From positions 1 through 64,000 of the forward strand of contig NZ_JAJPDW010000006.1 in the NCBI RefSeq assembly GCF_021654035.1: 64,000 nt of DNA, in the 5' to 3' direction. The notes beneath the pieces were generated by a model. That model worked only from the letters and a program-made list of their open reading frames with translations, was not told the DNA's origin and ran no database searches. Origin of the DNA: Microbacterium aurantiacum. GTDB lineage: Bacteria; Actinomycetota; Actinomycetes; Actinomycetales; Microbacteriaceae. Of this stretch, positions 43,303 through 51,530 are shown piece after piece (the first letter of the stretch is position 1; every line of letters starts with the position of its first letter). The translations under genes were made by a program, and so were the position numbers.

Positions 43303-44823
43303 ATGGCCGCACCCGCGACCGCCCCCGTCGCCGCGCCCGCGTCGGGTGCGACGATCACCCGTGAAGAGTCGCGCGTCATCTGGCTGCTGCTTGCGGCGGC
43401 GTTCGTCGCCATCCTCAACGAGACCACGATGGGGGTGGCGATCCCCCACCTGATCGACGACTTCGGGATCACCGCCGTGGCCGCGCAGTGGCTCACGACC
43501 GCGTTCATGCTGACGATGGCCGTGATCATCCCCATCACAGGCTTCCTGCTGCGGCGTTTCCCCACGCGGGTGATGTTCATCGCGGCGATGGGCCTGTTCT
43601 CCCTCGGCACCCTCATCGCCTTCCTCGCGCCCGGCTTCCCGCTCCTGCTCATCGCGCGCGTCGTCCAGGCCTCGGGCACCGCGATCATGATGCCCCTGCT
43701 CATGACGACGATCATGAACGTCGTGCCCGCCCACTCCCGCGGCCGCATGATGGGGCGAGTCAGCATCGTGATCTCGCTGGCGCCCGCCATCGGTCCGACC
43801 ATGGCGGGGCTCGTCCTCGACACCGTCGGATGGCGCTGGATCTTCGGCATCGTCCTGCCGATCGCCCTCCTGGCGCTGGCGGCCGGAGCGATGTGGATCC
43901 GGAACCTGGGCGAGACCACGCGCGTCGCCATCGACATCCCCTCGGTCATCCTCTCCGGCTTCGGCTTCGGCGGTCTCGTCTACGGCCTCAGCCTGCTCGG
44001 GGGAGGCGGACACGGCGGAGCGGAAACGGCCGAGAGCGCCGCCGCCGACGCCACGACCGCGTCACTCACCCTCGCCGCAGCCCTCGGAGTCGGCAGCCTC
44101 TCGCTCGCCGCGTTCGTCTGGCGGCAGATCCGCCTGCAGCGGACCGACGATGCCCTGCTCGATCTGCGGGTGTTCCGCTCGCTCAACTTCTCCCTGTCGA
44201 TCACGCAGATGGCGATCATGTCCCTGGCCTTCTTCGGGGCGATCACCGTTCTGCCCCTCTACCTCCAGCGCGTCGTCGGGATCTCCGCCCTCGAGACCGG
44301 CCTCATCGTGCTCCCCGGTGCCCTGGCCATGGGCCTCGCCGGGCCGATCATCGGGCGGATATACGACCGCTTCGGAACGCGGATCCTGCTCGTGCCGGGG
44401 GCCGTCATCACGAGCGCGATGCTGTGGACGTACACGACCTACACCGAGACCACCCCGGTGTGGTTCATCGCGGTCGCCCAGACGGTGCTGTCGCTGGGCC
44501 TCGCGCTGTCCTTCACGCCGCTGTTCACCGCCTCCCTCGGCTCGCTGCCGCGACGGTTCTACTCCTACGGCTCGGCGATCGTCGGCACCATCCAGCAGGT
44601 GGCGGGTGCGGCCGGAATCGCCCTCCTCATCGGGATCATGTCCGCCGTCACCGCCGCAGGCGTGTCCGCTGGGCTCGAGGAGGCGGCCGCAGGCGCCGCG
44701 GGCACGCGCGCGGCGTTCCTCGTGGCGGCGGTGCTCTCGCTCCCGCTTCTCATCGGCGCATTCCTCATCCGCAAACCCGCGGACGAGATCGCGGAGGACG
44801 CCCCCGTCATCGCCACGCACTGA
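43303..44823 (+). CDS. MFS transporter, DHA2 (14-helix) drug exporter family
   Basis: 506 residues from the ATG at 43303 (GAGGAG upstream). Motif A-like and DHA2 landmarks: LNETTMGVAIPHLIDDFGIT, LLIARVVQASGTAIMMPLL and the antiporter motif C region VSIVISLAPAIGPTMAGLVLD. About 14 helices, as in EmrB/LfrA-type proton antiporters. Substrate unknown. A possible -10, TTATCC, lies at 43248-43253. Confidence 0.88.
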   Translation: MAAPATAPVAAPASGATITREESRVIWLLLAAAFVAILNETTMGVAIPHLIDDFGITAVAAQWLTTAFMLTMAVIIPITGFLLRRFPTRVMFIAAMGLFSLGTLIAFLAPGFPLLLIARVVQASGTAIMMPLLMTTIMNVVPAHSRGRMMGRVSIVISLAPAIGPTMAGLVLDTVGWRWIFGIVLPIALLALAAGAMWIRNLGETTRVAIDIPSVILSGFGFGGLVYGLSLLGGGGHGGAETAESAAADATTASLTLAAALGVGSLSLAAFVWRQIRLQRTDDALLDLRVFRSLNFSLSITQMAIMSLAFFGAITVLPLYLQRVVGISALETGLIVLPGALAMGLAGPIIGRIYDRFGTRILLVPGAVITSAMLWTYTTYTETTPVWFIAVAQTVLSLGLALSFTPLFTASLGSLPRRFYSYGSAIVGTIQQVAGAAGIALLIGIMSAVTAAGVSAGLEEAAAGAAGTRAAFLVAAVLSLPLLIGAFLIRKPADEIAEDAPVIATH

Positions 44824-44844
44824 GCCGGTCTTCGCCGCACCGGC
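44824..44844. terminator. short hairpin between the MFS and membrane-protein genes
   Basis: GCCGGT (44824-44829) pairs with ACCGGC (44839-44844) right after the MFS stop; the convergent gene ends at 44864. Weak, without a T-run. Confidence 0.35.
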
Positions 44845-44863
44845 GGATCGCGCCGGCTGGTGA

Positions 44864-45373
44864 TCAGTGGTGGATGATCGCCTTCAAGAGGATGATCGCG
44901 CCGCCGAAGCCCGCTGTGATGGTCGCGCTCAGCAGACGCGTGTACCAGTGGTGGGTCCATTTGGCGACGGCGAGCCAACCCAGGATGCCGAGGATCACGG
45001 CGCACATCACGAGTGCCGTCCAGATGGCCAAGGTGTCATCGATCACTTCGGTGACACCCAGCAGAAGCACCACGAGCGGTCCCGCGGATGCGACCAGCAT
45101 CCCCGCTGACTGTCGCGCCGCGGCTCGCAGGCTCCGGCGCATTCCGGAACGTCCGTCGGTCGCGGCGAGCCGACCCAGCGTCCCCGCGTACACGTGGGCG
45201 ATGTAGAAGACGACGACCGTCACGGCGACGGTGAGGAAGGCGTTCACCGAGGTTCCGATCACCGATCCGCTGACGACGATCATCCCGGAGACGAGGATCA
45301 GTCCGTAGATGGCCTCCTCCGACATCAGAACGCGCGCGAGGCGCGGAGTGATCTGCAGTTGCGCGTCGGTCAT
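44864..45373 (-). CDS. membrane protein of unknown function, partner of the Cys-rich peptide
   Basis: 169 residues from the ATG at 45373. Four or five helices (IYGLILVSGMIVVSGSVIG, AFLTVAVTVVVFYIAHVYAG, LVASAGPLVVLLLGVTEVID, AIWTALVMCAVILGILGW, LLSATITAGFGGAIILLKAI). Conserved-looking polar features: SEEAIYG before the first helix and a His-rich C-terminus (KWTHHWYTR, ending IIHH). No family recognised with confidence. It starts 19 nt after the 42-residue peptide gene and shares its promoter. Confidence 0.65.
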   Translation of the reverse strand: MTDAQLQITPRLARVLMSEEAIYGLILVSGMIVVSGSVIGTSVNAFLTVAVTVVVFYIAHVYAGTLGRLAATDGRSGMRRSLRAAARQSAGMLVASAGPLVVLLLGVTEVIDDTLAIWTALVMCAVILGILGWLAVAKWTHHWYTRLLSATITAGFGGAIILLKAIIHH

Positions 45374-45392
45374 CGCCGGAAGGCGGAGAAGG

Positions 45393-45521
45393 TCAGTCGC
45401 CGCTGGTGCCGCAGGCGCTTCCGCCGCAGCATCCGCCGCCGCCGGAGATGACGGCGAGGGGGGTCTTCTCATCCGCGTCGGTCGACGGGACGGAGGTGGT
45501 GGGGGTGGTGTCAGCACGCAT
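45393..45521 (-). CDS. 42-residue Cys/Gly-rich peptide
   Basis: A polar N-terminus (Thr/Pro/Ser/Asp-rich) leads to a compact C-terminal block GGGGCCGGSACGTSGD with a CC-x4-C pattern. The gene has its own leaderless promoter: TAGCAT (45533-45528), exactly 6 nt before the ATG, like many confident genes here. The next gene on the strand is a membrane protein 19 nt away. No signal peptide. Possible roles are metal binding or a modified-peptide precursor; neither is shown. I recall similar Cys/Gly tails in Microbacteriaceae but cannot verify this. Confidence 0.65.
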   Translation of the reverse strand: MRADTTPTTSVPSTDADEKTPLAVISGGGGCCGGSACGTSGD

Positions 45522-45527
45522 CCCGCC

Positions 45528-45533
45528 ATGCTA
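45528..45533 (-). promoter_or_regulatory. -10 of the Cys-rich peptide gene, leaderless
   Basis: TAGCAT on the minus strand, 6 nt before the ATG at 45521. Confidence 0.6.
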
Positions 45534-45565
45534 CCCGCGGTCCCGGCGATCTGCATCCGTACCCC

Positions 45566-45594
45566 TTGATGTGGTCTGACCACAGGAGTAGCCT
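45566..45594 (+). promoter_or_regulatory. adhP promoter with a FadR-like palindromic operator
   Basis: -35 TTGATG (45566-45571), 17 bp, -10 TAGCCT (45589-45594). Between them TGTGGTC-T-GACCACA (45570-45584) is a perfect palindrome with the TGGTnnnACCA core seen at FadR-type GntR operators. A repressor bound there would block RNA polymerase. Confidence 0.65.
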
Positions 45595-45635
45595 CCGATC
45601 AGGACGGCGTACGGCCGTCGGAGGATGTGAGTGAC

Positions 45636-46715
45636 ATGACCACGATGACGATCCCGGCACCCCGCGACGAGCGAGGGGTGCACCCCGAGGGCACGATGCG
45701 CGCCGCCGTGGTCGTGGCGCCAGACGCACCACTGGAGATCCGCGATGTGCCGATCCCCCGCCCCGGACCCGGCGAGGCGCTCGTCCGGGTCCTGACGAGC
45801 GGCGTCTGCCACACCGACCTCCACGCCGCGCGCGGAGACTGGCCCGTCGCCCCGAAGGCCGACCTGATCCCCGGACATGAGGGGTGCGGCGTCGTCGTCG
45901 AACTCGGCGACGAGGTGGACAGCCTGCGCGTGGGCGACCGCGTCGGCAACGCGTGGCTGTGGAGCGCGTGCGGCGCGTGCGAGTTCTGCCGGACAGGCAG
46001 GGAGACCCTCTGCCCGCACCAGCGCAACGGCGGCTATTCGGTGGACGGGAGCTTCGGCGAGTACATGCTCGTCGATGAGCGCTTCGCGGCGAGGATTCCC
46101 GACGGCGTCGACAGCGCCGACGTGGCGCCGATCCTGTGCGCCGGGGTCACGGTGTACAAGGGACTGAAGATGACCGAGACCGCGCCGGGCCAGTGGGTGG
46201 TCATCTCGGGGATCGGTGGACTCGGACACATCGCCGTACAGTACGCCCGGGCGATGGGAATGCGCGTCGCCGCCGTCGACGTCGACGAGGCGAAGCTGAC
46301 CCTCGCGCGACACCACGGCGCCGAGGTCACCGTCGATGCCCGCCACACGGATCCGATCACAGCGATTCAGCAGCAGACGGGCGGAGCGCACGGAATCCTC
46401 GTGACCGCCGTGCACCCCGGCGCGTTCGCCCAGGCGACGGGGATGGCGCGCCGTGGCGGGACGGTCGTCTTCGTCGGACTTCCTCCGGGTGATTTCCCCG
46501 CGGACATCTTCGATACTGTGCTGCGCGCCATCACGATCCGCGGATCGATCGTCGGAACGCGCCAGGACATGGTCGAGGCACTGGACTTCTTCGCGCGCGG
46601 CGAGATCCACCCGACCGTGAAGACCGAGCATCTGGAAGACGTCAACGACATCTTCGCGCGCATGGAACGCGGTGCAATCGAGGGACGGGTCGTGATGCGC
46701 TACGCCGAGGATTGA
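45636..46715 (+). CDS. adhP: zinc-dependent alcohol dehydrogenase (AdhP type)
   Basis: 359 residues from the ATG at 45636 (a GTG three codons earlier is possible; GGAGG at 45620-45624). Catalytic zinc: SGVCHTDLHAA and GHEGCGVV; structural zinc: CGACEFCRTGRETLC; Rossmann GIGGLGHIAVQYA. It oxidises short alcohols or reduces aldehydes with NAD. Divergent from the Cys-rich peptide gene. Confidence 0.92.
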   Translation: MTTMTIPAPRDERGVHPEGTMRAAVVVAPDAPLEIRDVPIPRPGPGEALVRVLTSGVCHTDLHAARGDWPVAPKADLIPGHEGCGVVVELGDEVDSLRVGDRVGNAWLWSACGACEFCRTGRETLCPHQRNGGYSVDGSFGEYMLVDERFAARIPDGVDSADVAPILCAGVTVYKGLKMTETAPGQWVVISGIGGLGHIAVQYARAMGMRVAAVDVDEAKLTLARHHGAEVTVDARHTDPITAIQQQTGGAHGILVTAVHPGAFAQATGMARRGGTVVFVGLPPGDFPADIFDTVLRAITIRGSIVGTRQDMVEALDFFARGEIHPTVKTEHLEDVNDIFARMERGAIEGRVVMRYAED

Positions 46716-46824
46716 TCCGGATCGATCTGACCGCGCCGCGGATCGTCGCGCCCGGAGGACCCTAGGCTGAAGCCGGGCGCCGCCGCGGAAGGCTGACGCT
46801 CGTTCCGATGACGGGAGAACAACG

Positions 46825-47127
46825 ATGCGCGCAACGATGAACGGTGTCGTCCTGGCGGACGCGCCCGAGGACCGGCTCCTCAAGATCGAGGGCAACTGGT
46901 ACTTCCCGCCGGACACCGTGGACTTCTCCCTCCTCGCCGAGAGTCCGACGCCGTACACGTGCGCGTGGAAGGGCGAGTGCCAGTACTACTCGATCGTCCA
47001 CGGCGACGACGTCCTCGCCGACAAGGCGTGGGCCTACCCGCATCCGTACCCGAGCGCGTTCGAGCGCGTCGGGACCGACTTCTCCGGCTACGTCGCCTTC
47101 GACCGGAGCGTGTCCGTCTCCGAGTGA
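46825..47127 (+). CDS. DUF427 protein
   Basis: 100 residues. Family signature WYFPPDTVDFSLLAESPTPYTCAWKGECQYYSI is partly recognisable (YTCAWKGECQYY), followed by DKAWAYPHPYPSAFERVGTDFSGYVAF (core AWAYPHPYP). A small beta-rich fold of unknown function. GGGAG lies before the ATG and TAGGCT at 46764-46769 may be its -10. Stops one base from the convergent YchJ-like stop. Confidence 0.85.
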   Translation: MRATMNGVVLADAPEDRLLKIEGNWYFPPDTVDFSLLAESPTPYTCAWKGECQYYSIVHGDDVLADKAWAYPHPYPSAFERVGTDFSGYVAFDRSVSVSE

Positions 47128-47128
47128 G

Positions 47129-47473
47129 TCACCCCAACGCGTCGTCGGCGGTGCCGGAGCGCACGACGCCGTCGAGGTAGTACCAGCGGCCGCCCTCACG
47201 GACGAACCGCGAGCGCTCGTGGAGGACTCCGAGGTGCCCGGCCTCGAGATAGGTGGCGCGGAACTCCACGATCCCCTCGTGGTCGTCCGCGCACCCGCCG
47301 ACGGTGTCGACGATCTGCAGGCCACGCCACCGCGGATTGCCGTCGAGGTCGAGGGACGCGGGCCTCGTGGAGGGATGCCAGGTCCGCAGCAGCCAGGACG
47401 CGTCGTCGGCACGGAACGCGGCGAAGCGCGAGCGCATCAGCGCCTCCGCCGTCGTGGGCTCCTCGTCTTCCAC
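47129..47473 (-). CDS. YchJ-like (UPF0225) protein
   Basis: 114 residues. YchJ middle domain: [30 protein letters not shown] and [30 protein letters not shown] (seen as [17 protein letters not shown]). The cysteine-rich SEC-C-like ends of longer YchJ proteins are missing. Function unknown. GTG start. Confidence 0.8.
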   Translation of the reverse strand: MEDEEPTTAEALMRSRFAAFRADDASWLLRTWHPSTRPASLDLDGNPRWRGLQIVDTVGGCADDHEGIVEFRATYLEAGHLGVLHERSRFVREGGRWYYLDGVVRSGTADDALG

Positions 47474-47604
47474 GCGACAACTCTCGCACGTCCGCCTTAC
47501 ACGTTCTGCCGCACGGGCGCATCCCGTTGACCCCGCCGGGTCCGGGTGGTGGTCTGGTCGGGACAGTGGCGTCCACGCGTGCGACGTCCGGAGAAGGAGC
47601 TCTC

Positions 47605-48917
47605 ATGCCAGACCTGCCCCGCCCCGCTGACGACGAGACCGTGGCGACCGCCCCGTCCGCCGAAGCCGCCCTGGGCTCCACGACGGACACCGGCGCACCG
47701 GCGCCGAGTGATCGCAACAGCCTCACCGTCGGCGCCGACGGTCCGATCGTCCTGCACGACGTCCACTTCCTCAACCAGATGGCGCACTTCAACCGCGAGC
47801 GCATCCCCGAGCGGAACGTCCACGCGAAGGGATCCGGCGCCTTCGGCACGTTCGAGTGCAGTGGGATTTCTGGAGCCTCAACCCCGAGTCCGCGCACCAG
47901 GTCACCTACCTCATGGGCGACCGCGGCATCCCCGCCTCCTACCGCCACATGAATGGATACGGCTCGCACACCTACATGTGGGTCAACGCCGCCGGAGAAC
48001 GGTTCTGGGTCAAGTACCACTTCCACACCGCGCAGGGGGTGAAGGGGCTGACGGACGCCGATGCGACGAAGATCGCCGGAGAGGATGCCGACGTCCATCG
48101 TCGGGACCTGTTCGAAGCGATCGAGCGTGGAGACTTCCCGTCGTGGCGCCTGTCGGTGCAGGTCATGCCGTACGAGGAAGCCGCCGGCTACCGGATCAAT
48201 CCCTTCGATCTCACCAAGGTGTGGCCGCACGCGGACTACCCGCTCATCCCCGTCGGCACGATGACGCTGAACCGCAACCCGGAGAACTTCTTCGCCCAGA
48301 TCGAGCAGGCCGCATTCGAGCCTTCGGCACTGGTTCCGGGCATCGGCTTCTCGCCCGACAAGATGCTCCTCGGGCGCGCCTTCGCCTACGCCGACACCCA
48401 CCGCCATCGCATCGGCGCGAACTACCTGCAACTACCGGTCAACCGGCCGCGCGTGGAGCTGAACTCCTACACGCAAGACGGCCCCATGGCCTACGAGCAC
48501 CGCGGAGACGACCCGGTGTACGCGCCGAACTCCTTCGGTCGCGGCTACGCCGACAACGTCGGCGTCGTGGATCCCGGGTGGGAGTCCGACGGCCCGATGG
48601 TCCGGGCCGCCTACACGCCCCGTTCCGACGACGACGACTTCTCCCAGGCCGGCGCCCTCGTCCGCGACGTGTGGGACGACGCGCAGCGGCAGGCGTTCGT
48701 CCGCACGGTCGCGGGCCACCTCCTCGGCGGCGTGAAGGGCGACGTCCTTCAGCGGGCGTTCGCGTACTGGAAGGCCGTCGACGAGAAGACGGGTGCCGAG
48801 ATCGAACGCCTCGTGCGCGCGGATGCGGACCTCGGCGGTCCCGGCGGCCAGGACGATGCCGCGAAAGCGGACGCCGCGGCCCCCGTCGTCGAGCACGATA
48901 CGCACGCGCGCGACTGA
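47605..48917 (+). pseudogene. katA: catalase, internal deletion with frameshift
   Basis: First part (47605 to about 47855) encodes a normal catalase N-terminus ending [23 protein letters not shown], which includes the active-site His. The second part is in another frame from 47856, beginning [20 protein letters not shown] and running to a normal C-terminus with the heme Tyr region ([19 protein letters not shown]). About 90 residues expected between, with the catalytic Asn (VGNNTPVFF) and RFSTVAGE, are gone. The loss is not a multiple of three. Both fragments keep good codons and family motifs, so the event is recent or an assembly artefact. AAGGAG precedes the ATG. Confidence 0.88.
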
Positions 48918-48990
48918 TTGGAGCACGGCACTGCGCGCGGATCCGCCGTGAACGGTCCCCGGCGGGTCCACGCGCGCCTACCATCGGGCT

Positions 48991-49809
48991 GTGGGCATCG
49001 ATGCGCGGGACGAACTCGCGGTGCTGCGTGCACGGGCGTACGGACCGGATGCGGATATCGCAGAGGACCCGGAGGCGCTCGCCCGGCTTCGCGAGCTCGA
49101 AGACGGTCTCATCGGCCCTGCGGCGCCACCGACCTCACCCGAGCACGCATCCTCCGACCGGGAACCCCCTCCGGATGCGGACGTCCCGCGGCCGGAGGGG
49201 ACGACCGAGCACGACGCCCCCCACAAGCTCGGCCCAGGCGTCCGCGCGGTCCCCGAGGAAGAACCTTCGACGGAGGAGGGCCACCCGCGCACGCGTCGGC
49301 GCCGCGTCGCCCTGATGTGGACGGCATCCGTCATCGTGGCGGCGATGGTCTCCGCTGCCGTCGCCGTCTTCGCCACGAGGCAGTTCCAGGACGACACCGG
49401 CGGCGTCGCGACCCTCGGCCCGGACACCGAGTTCGTCTGGCCGCGGGCGTTCGGCGGCCCCGAACGCGCCGGCGATGCGTACGAGGTGTTCCACGGCATC
49501 CGTCCCCTCACCACGGACGACGCGCGGCGTACCGGCGCGAGCGACGAGTGCTTGTTCCTCCTGAGCGACGATCTGATCGACGACTCGGACTACTACTCCG
49601 GATCGATCTGGGGTTCAGGATGCGGTGCCGGCGCCTTCCCCGCCGTGGTCGCCATGAAGGTCACCGCCGGCATGCCGGAGGAACTTCGGGCCCGATTCCC
49701 CATCGGCACGTCCCTGCAGTTCACTCTCGTCGATGGCGAGATCTCGGTGCAGCGGGCCTGGGGTCCGGTGTCCTACTTCGGCGACCCGGATCCCGCCGAG
49801 ACCCGCTGA
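48991..49809 (+). CDS. single-pass membrane protein of unknown function
   Basis: 272 residues. A charged cytoplasmic N-terminus (1-105; Pro/Glu/Asp-rich, RARAYGPDADIAEDPEALAR), one helix at about 108-126 (ALMWTASVIVAAMVSAAVAVF) and an exported C-terminal domain with two cysteines (DECLFLL, GSGCGAGAF). Family not recognised; similar layouts are common in Microbacteriaceae. Leaderless: TACCAT (48979-48984) is 6 nt before the GTG. Confidence 0.75.
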   Translation: MGIDARDELAVLRARAYGPDADIAEDPEALARLRELEDGLIGPAAPPTSPEHASSDREPPPDADVPRPEGTTEHDAPHKLGPGVRAVPEEEPSTEEGHPRTRRRRVALMWTASVIVAAMVSAAVAVFATRQFQDDTGGVATLGPDTEFVWPRAFGGPERAGDAYEVFHGIRPLTTDDARRTGASDECLFLLSDDLIDDSDYYSGSIWGSGCGAGAFPAVVAMKVTAGMPEELRARFPIGTSLQFTLVDGEISVQRAWGPVSYFGDPDPAETR

Positions 49810-49813
49810 ACGG

Positions 49814-50091
49814 TCACCCGTTGTCCGACGACCCCGAGGACCTGTCGGGCAGGTACGGCTCGATCGCCGCGGCGAGCTTCGCCGGCGTCATGGACTGCAG
49901 CCACACGTGACCGGGACCGTGCAGCTGCGCAAGGAAGAGCGAGTCGCCGAAGACCCGGAGTTCGCGGATCGTGCCGGGCAGCTGTGCGGCGAACGCGACG
50001 AATCCGCCGCCCGGACCGGCGGTGTACTGCGTGAGGAAGAGCTGACCGCCGGTCGATCGTCGGTGCGTCTACGCCGATCTGCGGACGACAT
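49814..50091 (-). pseudogene. AIM24-family remnant
   Basis: The minus strand holds about 80 in-frame codons resembling AIM24/TIGR00266 proteins: GGQLFLTQYTAGPGGGFVAF, AAQLPGTIREL, then FGDSLFLAQLHGPGHVWLQS and KLAAAIEPYLP before the stop at 49814. The first part looks like the N-terminal half of the family and the second like its C-terminus, joined with the middle missing. An ATG at 50091 overlaps the DUF1801 stop (TGATG) but is in a different frame, and the coding frame meets a TAG at 50071-50069. Intact members have over 200 residues. Confidence 0.55.
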
Positions 50092-50507
50092 CACGACGGG
50101 TCGGGATCATCCCCTCTCGACCACGCGATGGCGATCAGGCGACGGAGGACGTCGAGGTCGATGTCGTCGAGTCGTCGGACGTAGACGCACCCGGCGCCCT
50201 CGGTGTATCGGCCGAGGGCGGGCAGGAGCCGCTCACCGTCCGGGAGATCCTTCAGCCCGTAGAGGGAGAGACTCGCCTTACGGGGCGAGAACGCGACCTT
50301 CGGCCAGACTCCACGGGTGCGCGGGTTGACGGGCGAGCGATAGGCGAAGCTCCCGAAACCGATCATCGACGGTCCCCACATCACCGGAGCGACGCCGGTC
50401 ACCTCGGCGAAGATCTCCACGAGCTTCTCGCCGTCCTCGCGTCTGCGCACGGGGGTGACACGTCGGAGGAAGTCATCGACAGGTTCGTCGGTCGGTTGCG
50501 TCGGCAT
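50091..50507 (-). CDS. DUF1801 (YdhG-like) protein
   Basis: 138 residues. DUF1801 pattern: VTPVRRREDGEKLVEIFAEV, APVMWGPSMIGFGSFAYRSP, SLSLYGLKDLPDGERLLPAL, GAGCVYVRRLDDIDLDVLRR. Small cytoplasmic protein of unknown biochemical function. Its stop overlaps the ATG of the AIM24 remnant, suggesting they were once an operon. Confidence 0.85.
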   Translation of the reverse strand: MPTQPTDEPVDDFLRRVTPVRRREDGEKLVEIFAEVTGVAPVMWGPSMIGFGSFAYRSPVNPRTRGVWPKVAFSPRKASLSLYGLKDLPDGERLLPALGRYTEGAGCVYVRRLDDIDLDVLRRLIAIAWSRGDDPDPS

Positions 50508-50604
50508 GCCTCGACAGTAGAGGCTCCGGCCGACACTCCCCCTCCCTTCCGACTAGCCTGGGAGAGCCCGCCCGGGCGACCACGACGACGGCAGGACGGC
50601 ATCC

Positions 50605-50949
50605 GTGAAGCTCACCGATCTTCGACGATTCGTCGCTGTCGCCGAGACGCTGCACTTCCCGCGCGCGGCCGAGAGTCTCGGCGTCGGACTCCCCGCGGTC
50701 TACTCGGCCGTGGACCGGCTGGAAGAGGAGATCGGGCATCCGCTCTTCGAACGGAACGTCACGCCGACGCGGATGACGGCGGCGGGGGAAGCGCTGCTTC
50801 CGGAGGCACGCGCTCGGATCGCGGCGGCGCCGACGGCTCCATCGACACCTGCTCCCGCGGGAGGGAAGGCGAAGGCCTCCAAGGGCAAGGGGCGCGCGCC
50901 GATCGTCAAGGGCCAGCCGAAGCCGTACAAGAAGCGCCAGGGTCGCTGA
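50605..50949 (+). CDS. short LysR-type DNA-binding protein with basic tail
   Basis: 114 residues: a complete LysR winged helix (1-70; DLRRFVAVAETLHFPRAAES, then GHPLFERNVTPTRMTAAGEALL) with no effector-binding domain. A Lys/Gly-rich tail follows (KAKASKGKGRAPIVKGQPKP, then YKKRQGR). Full LysR regulators have about 300 residues. I recall short versions with this tail in Microbacteriaceae, so it is probably a genuine small protein; an internal deletion like others nearby is the alternative. GTG start. Confidence 0.65.
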   Translation: MKLTDLRRFVAVAETLHFPRAAESLGVGLPAVYSAVDRLEEEIGHPLFERNVTPTRMTAAGEALLPEARARIAAAPTAPSTPAPAGGKAKASKGKGRAPIVKGQPKPYKKRQGR

Positions 50950-50993
50950 GGGGTCAAGACCGTTCCTGCCTCCCACCCCCTACGCTGAGGCCC

Positions 50994-51512
50994 ATGCGAT
51001 TCGTCGCGTTCCTCCGGAACGTCAACCAAGGTCAGCACGGACAGCCGACCACAGACGACATCCGCGGCGCATTCGAGGACGCCGGATGCCGCGACATCCG
51101 AACCTTCCAGAGCAATGGAACCGTTCTGTTCGACGCGGACGATCCGGCGAGCGTCGTGCAGGTCGCCGAGGTCGCCGTCGCGGAGCGGTCGGGTCACGCG
51201 CGCGAGATCTTCTGGATTCCGCTCGGGCGTCTCACCGAGATCGCCGCGATTGCGGATGCGGATGCGCCCGGGCTCTACGAGGTGACCCTCCACAGCGGTG
51301 GGGACATCGCGGCGCACAGGAGTGGGGTTGCCGATCAGGCCCGCCGTCGACGCTGCACCGTCGTCGCCACCGGTGACGGGTGGGCGCTCGTCCGCAACGA
51401 CGTCGTGCACCAGGGGAACGCGACACCGCTCATCGAGGCGGCCACCGGCGCCCGGGCGTCCTCGCGCGGCCTGCCGACGGTCATCCGCCTCATCGACCGC
51501 TTCGCCCGGTGA
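50994..51512 (+). CDS. DUF1697 protein
   Basis: 172 residues. Signature MRFVAFLRNVNQGQHGQPTT and GCRDIRTFQSNGTVLFDADD near the N-terminus, and the C-terminal ARASSRGLPTVIRLIDRF. Function unknown. Leaderless: TACGCT (50981-50986) is 7 nt before the ATG. Confidence 0.85.
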   Translation: MRFVAFLRNVNQGQHGQPTTDDIRGAFEDAGCRDIRTFQSNGTVLFDADDPASVVQVAEVAVAERSGHAREIFWIPLGRLTEIAAIADADAPGLYEVTLHSGGDIAAHRSGVADQARRRRCTVVATGDGWALVRNDVVHQGNATPLIEAATGARASSRGLPTVIRLIDRFAR

Positions 51513-51530
51513 ATCTGCTCGGCAGTCCGC

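Noticed and set aside
40344..43364. An open frame of about 1000 codons on the plus strand
   Set aside because: It is antisense to the ABC exporter and DUF1345 genes, which have full motifs, and its protein is a low-complexity Arg/Asp/His sequence typical of the opposite strand of high-GC genes.
47605..48917. Programmed frameshift in the catalase gene
   Set aside because: About 90 essential residues are missing at the shift, so a ribosomal frameshift could not restore a catalase.
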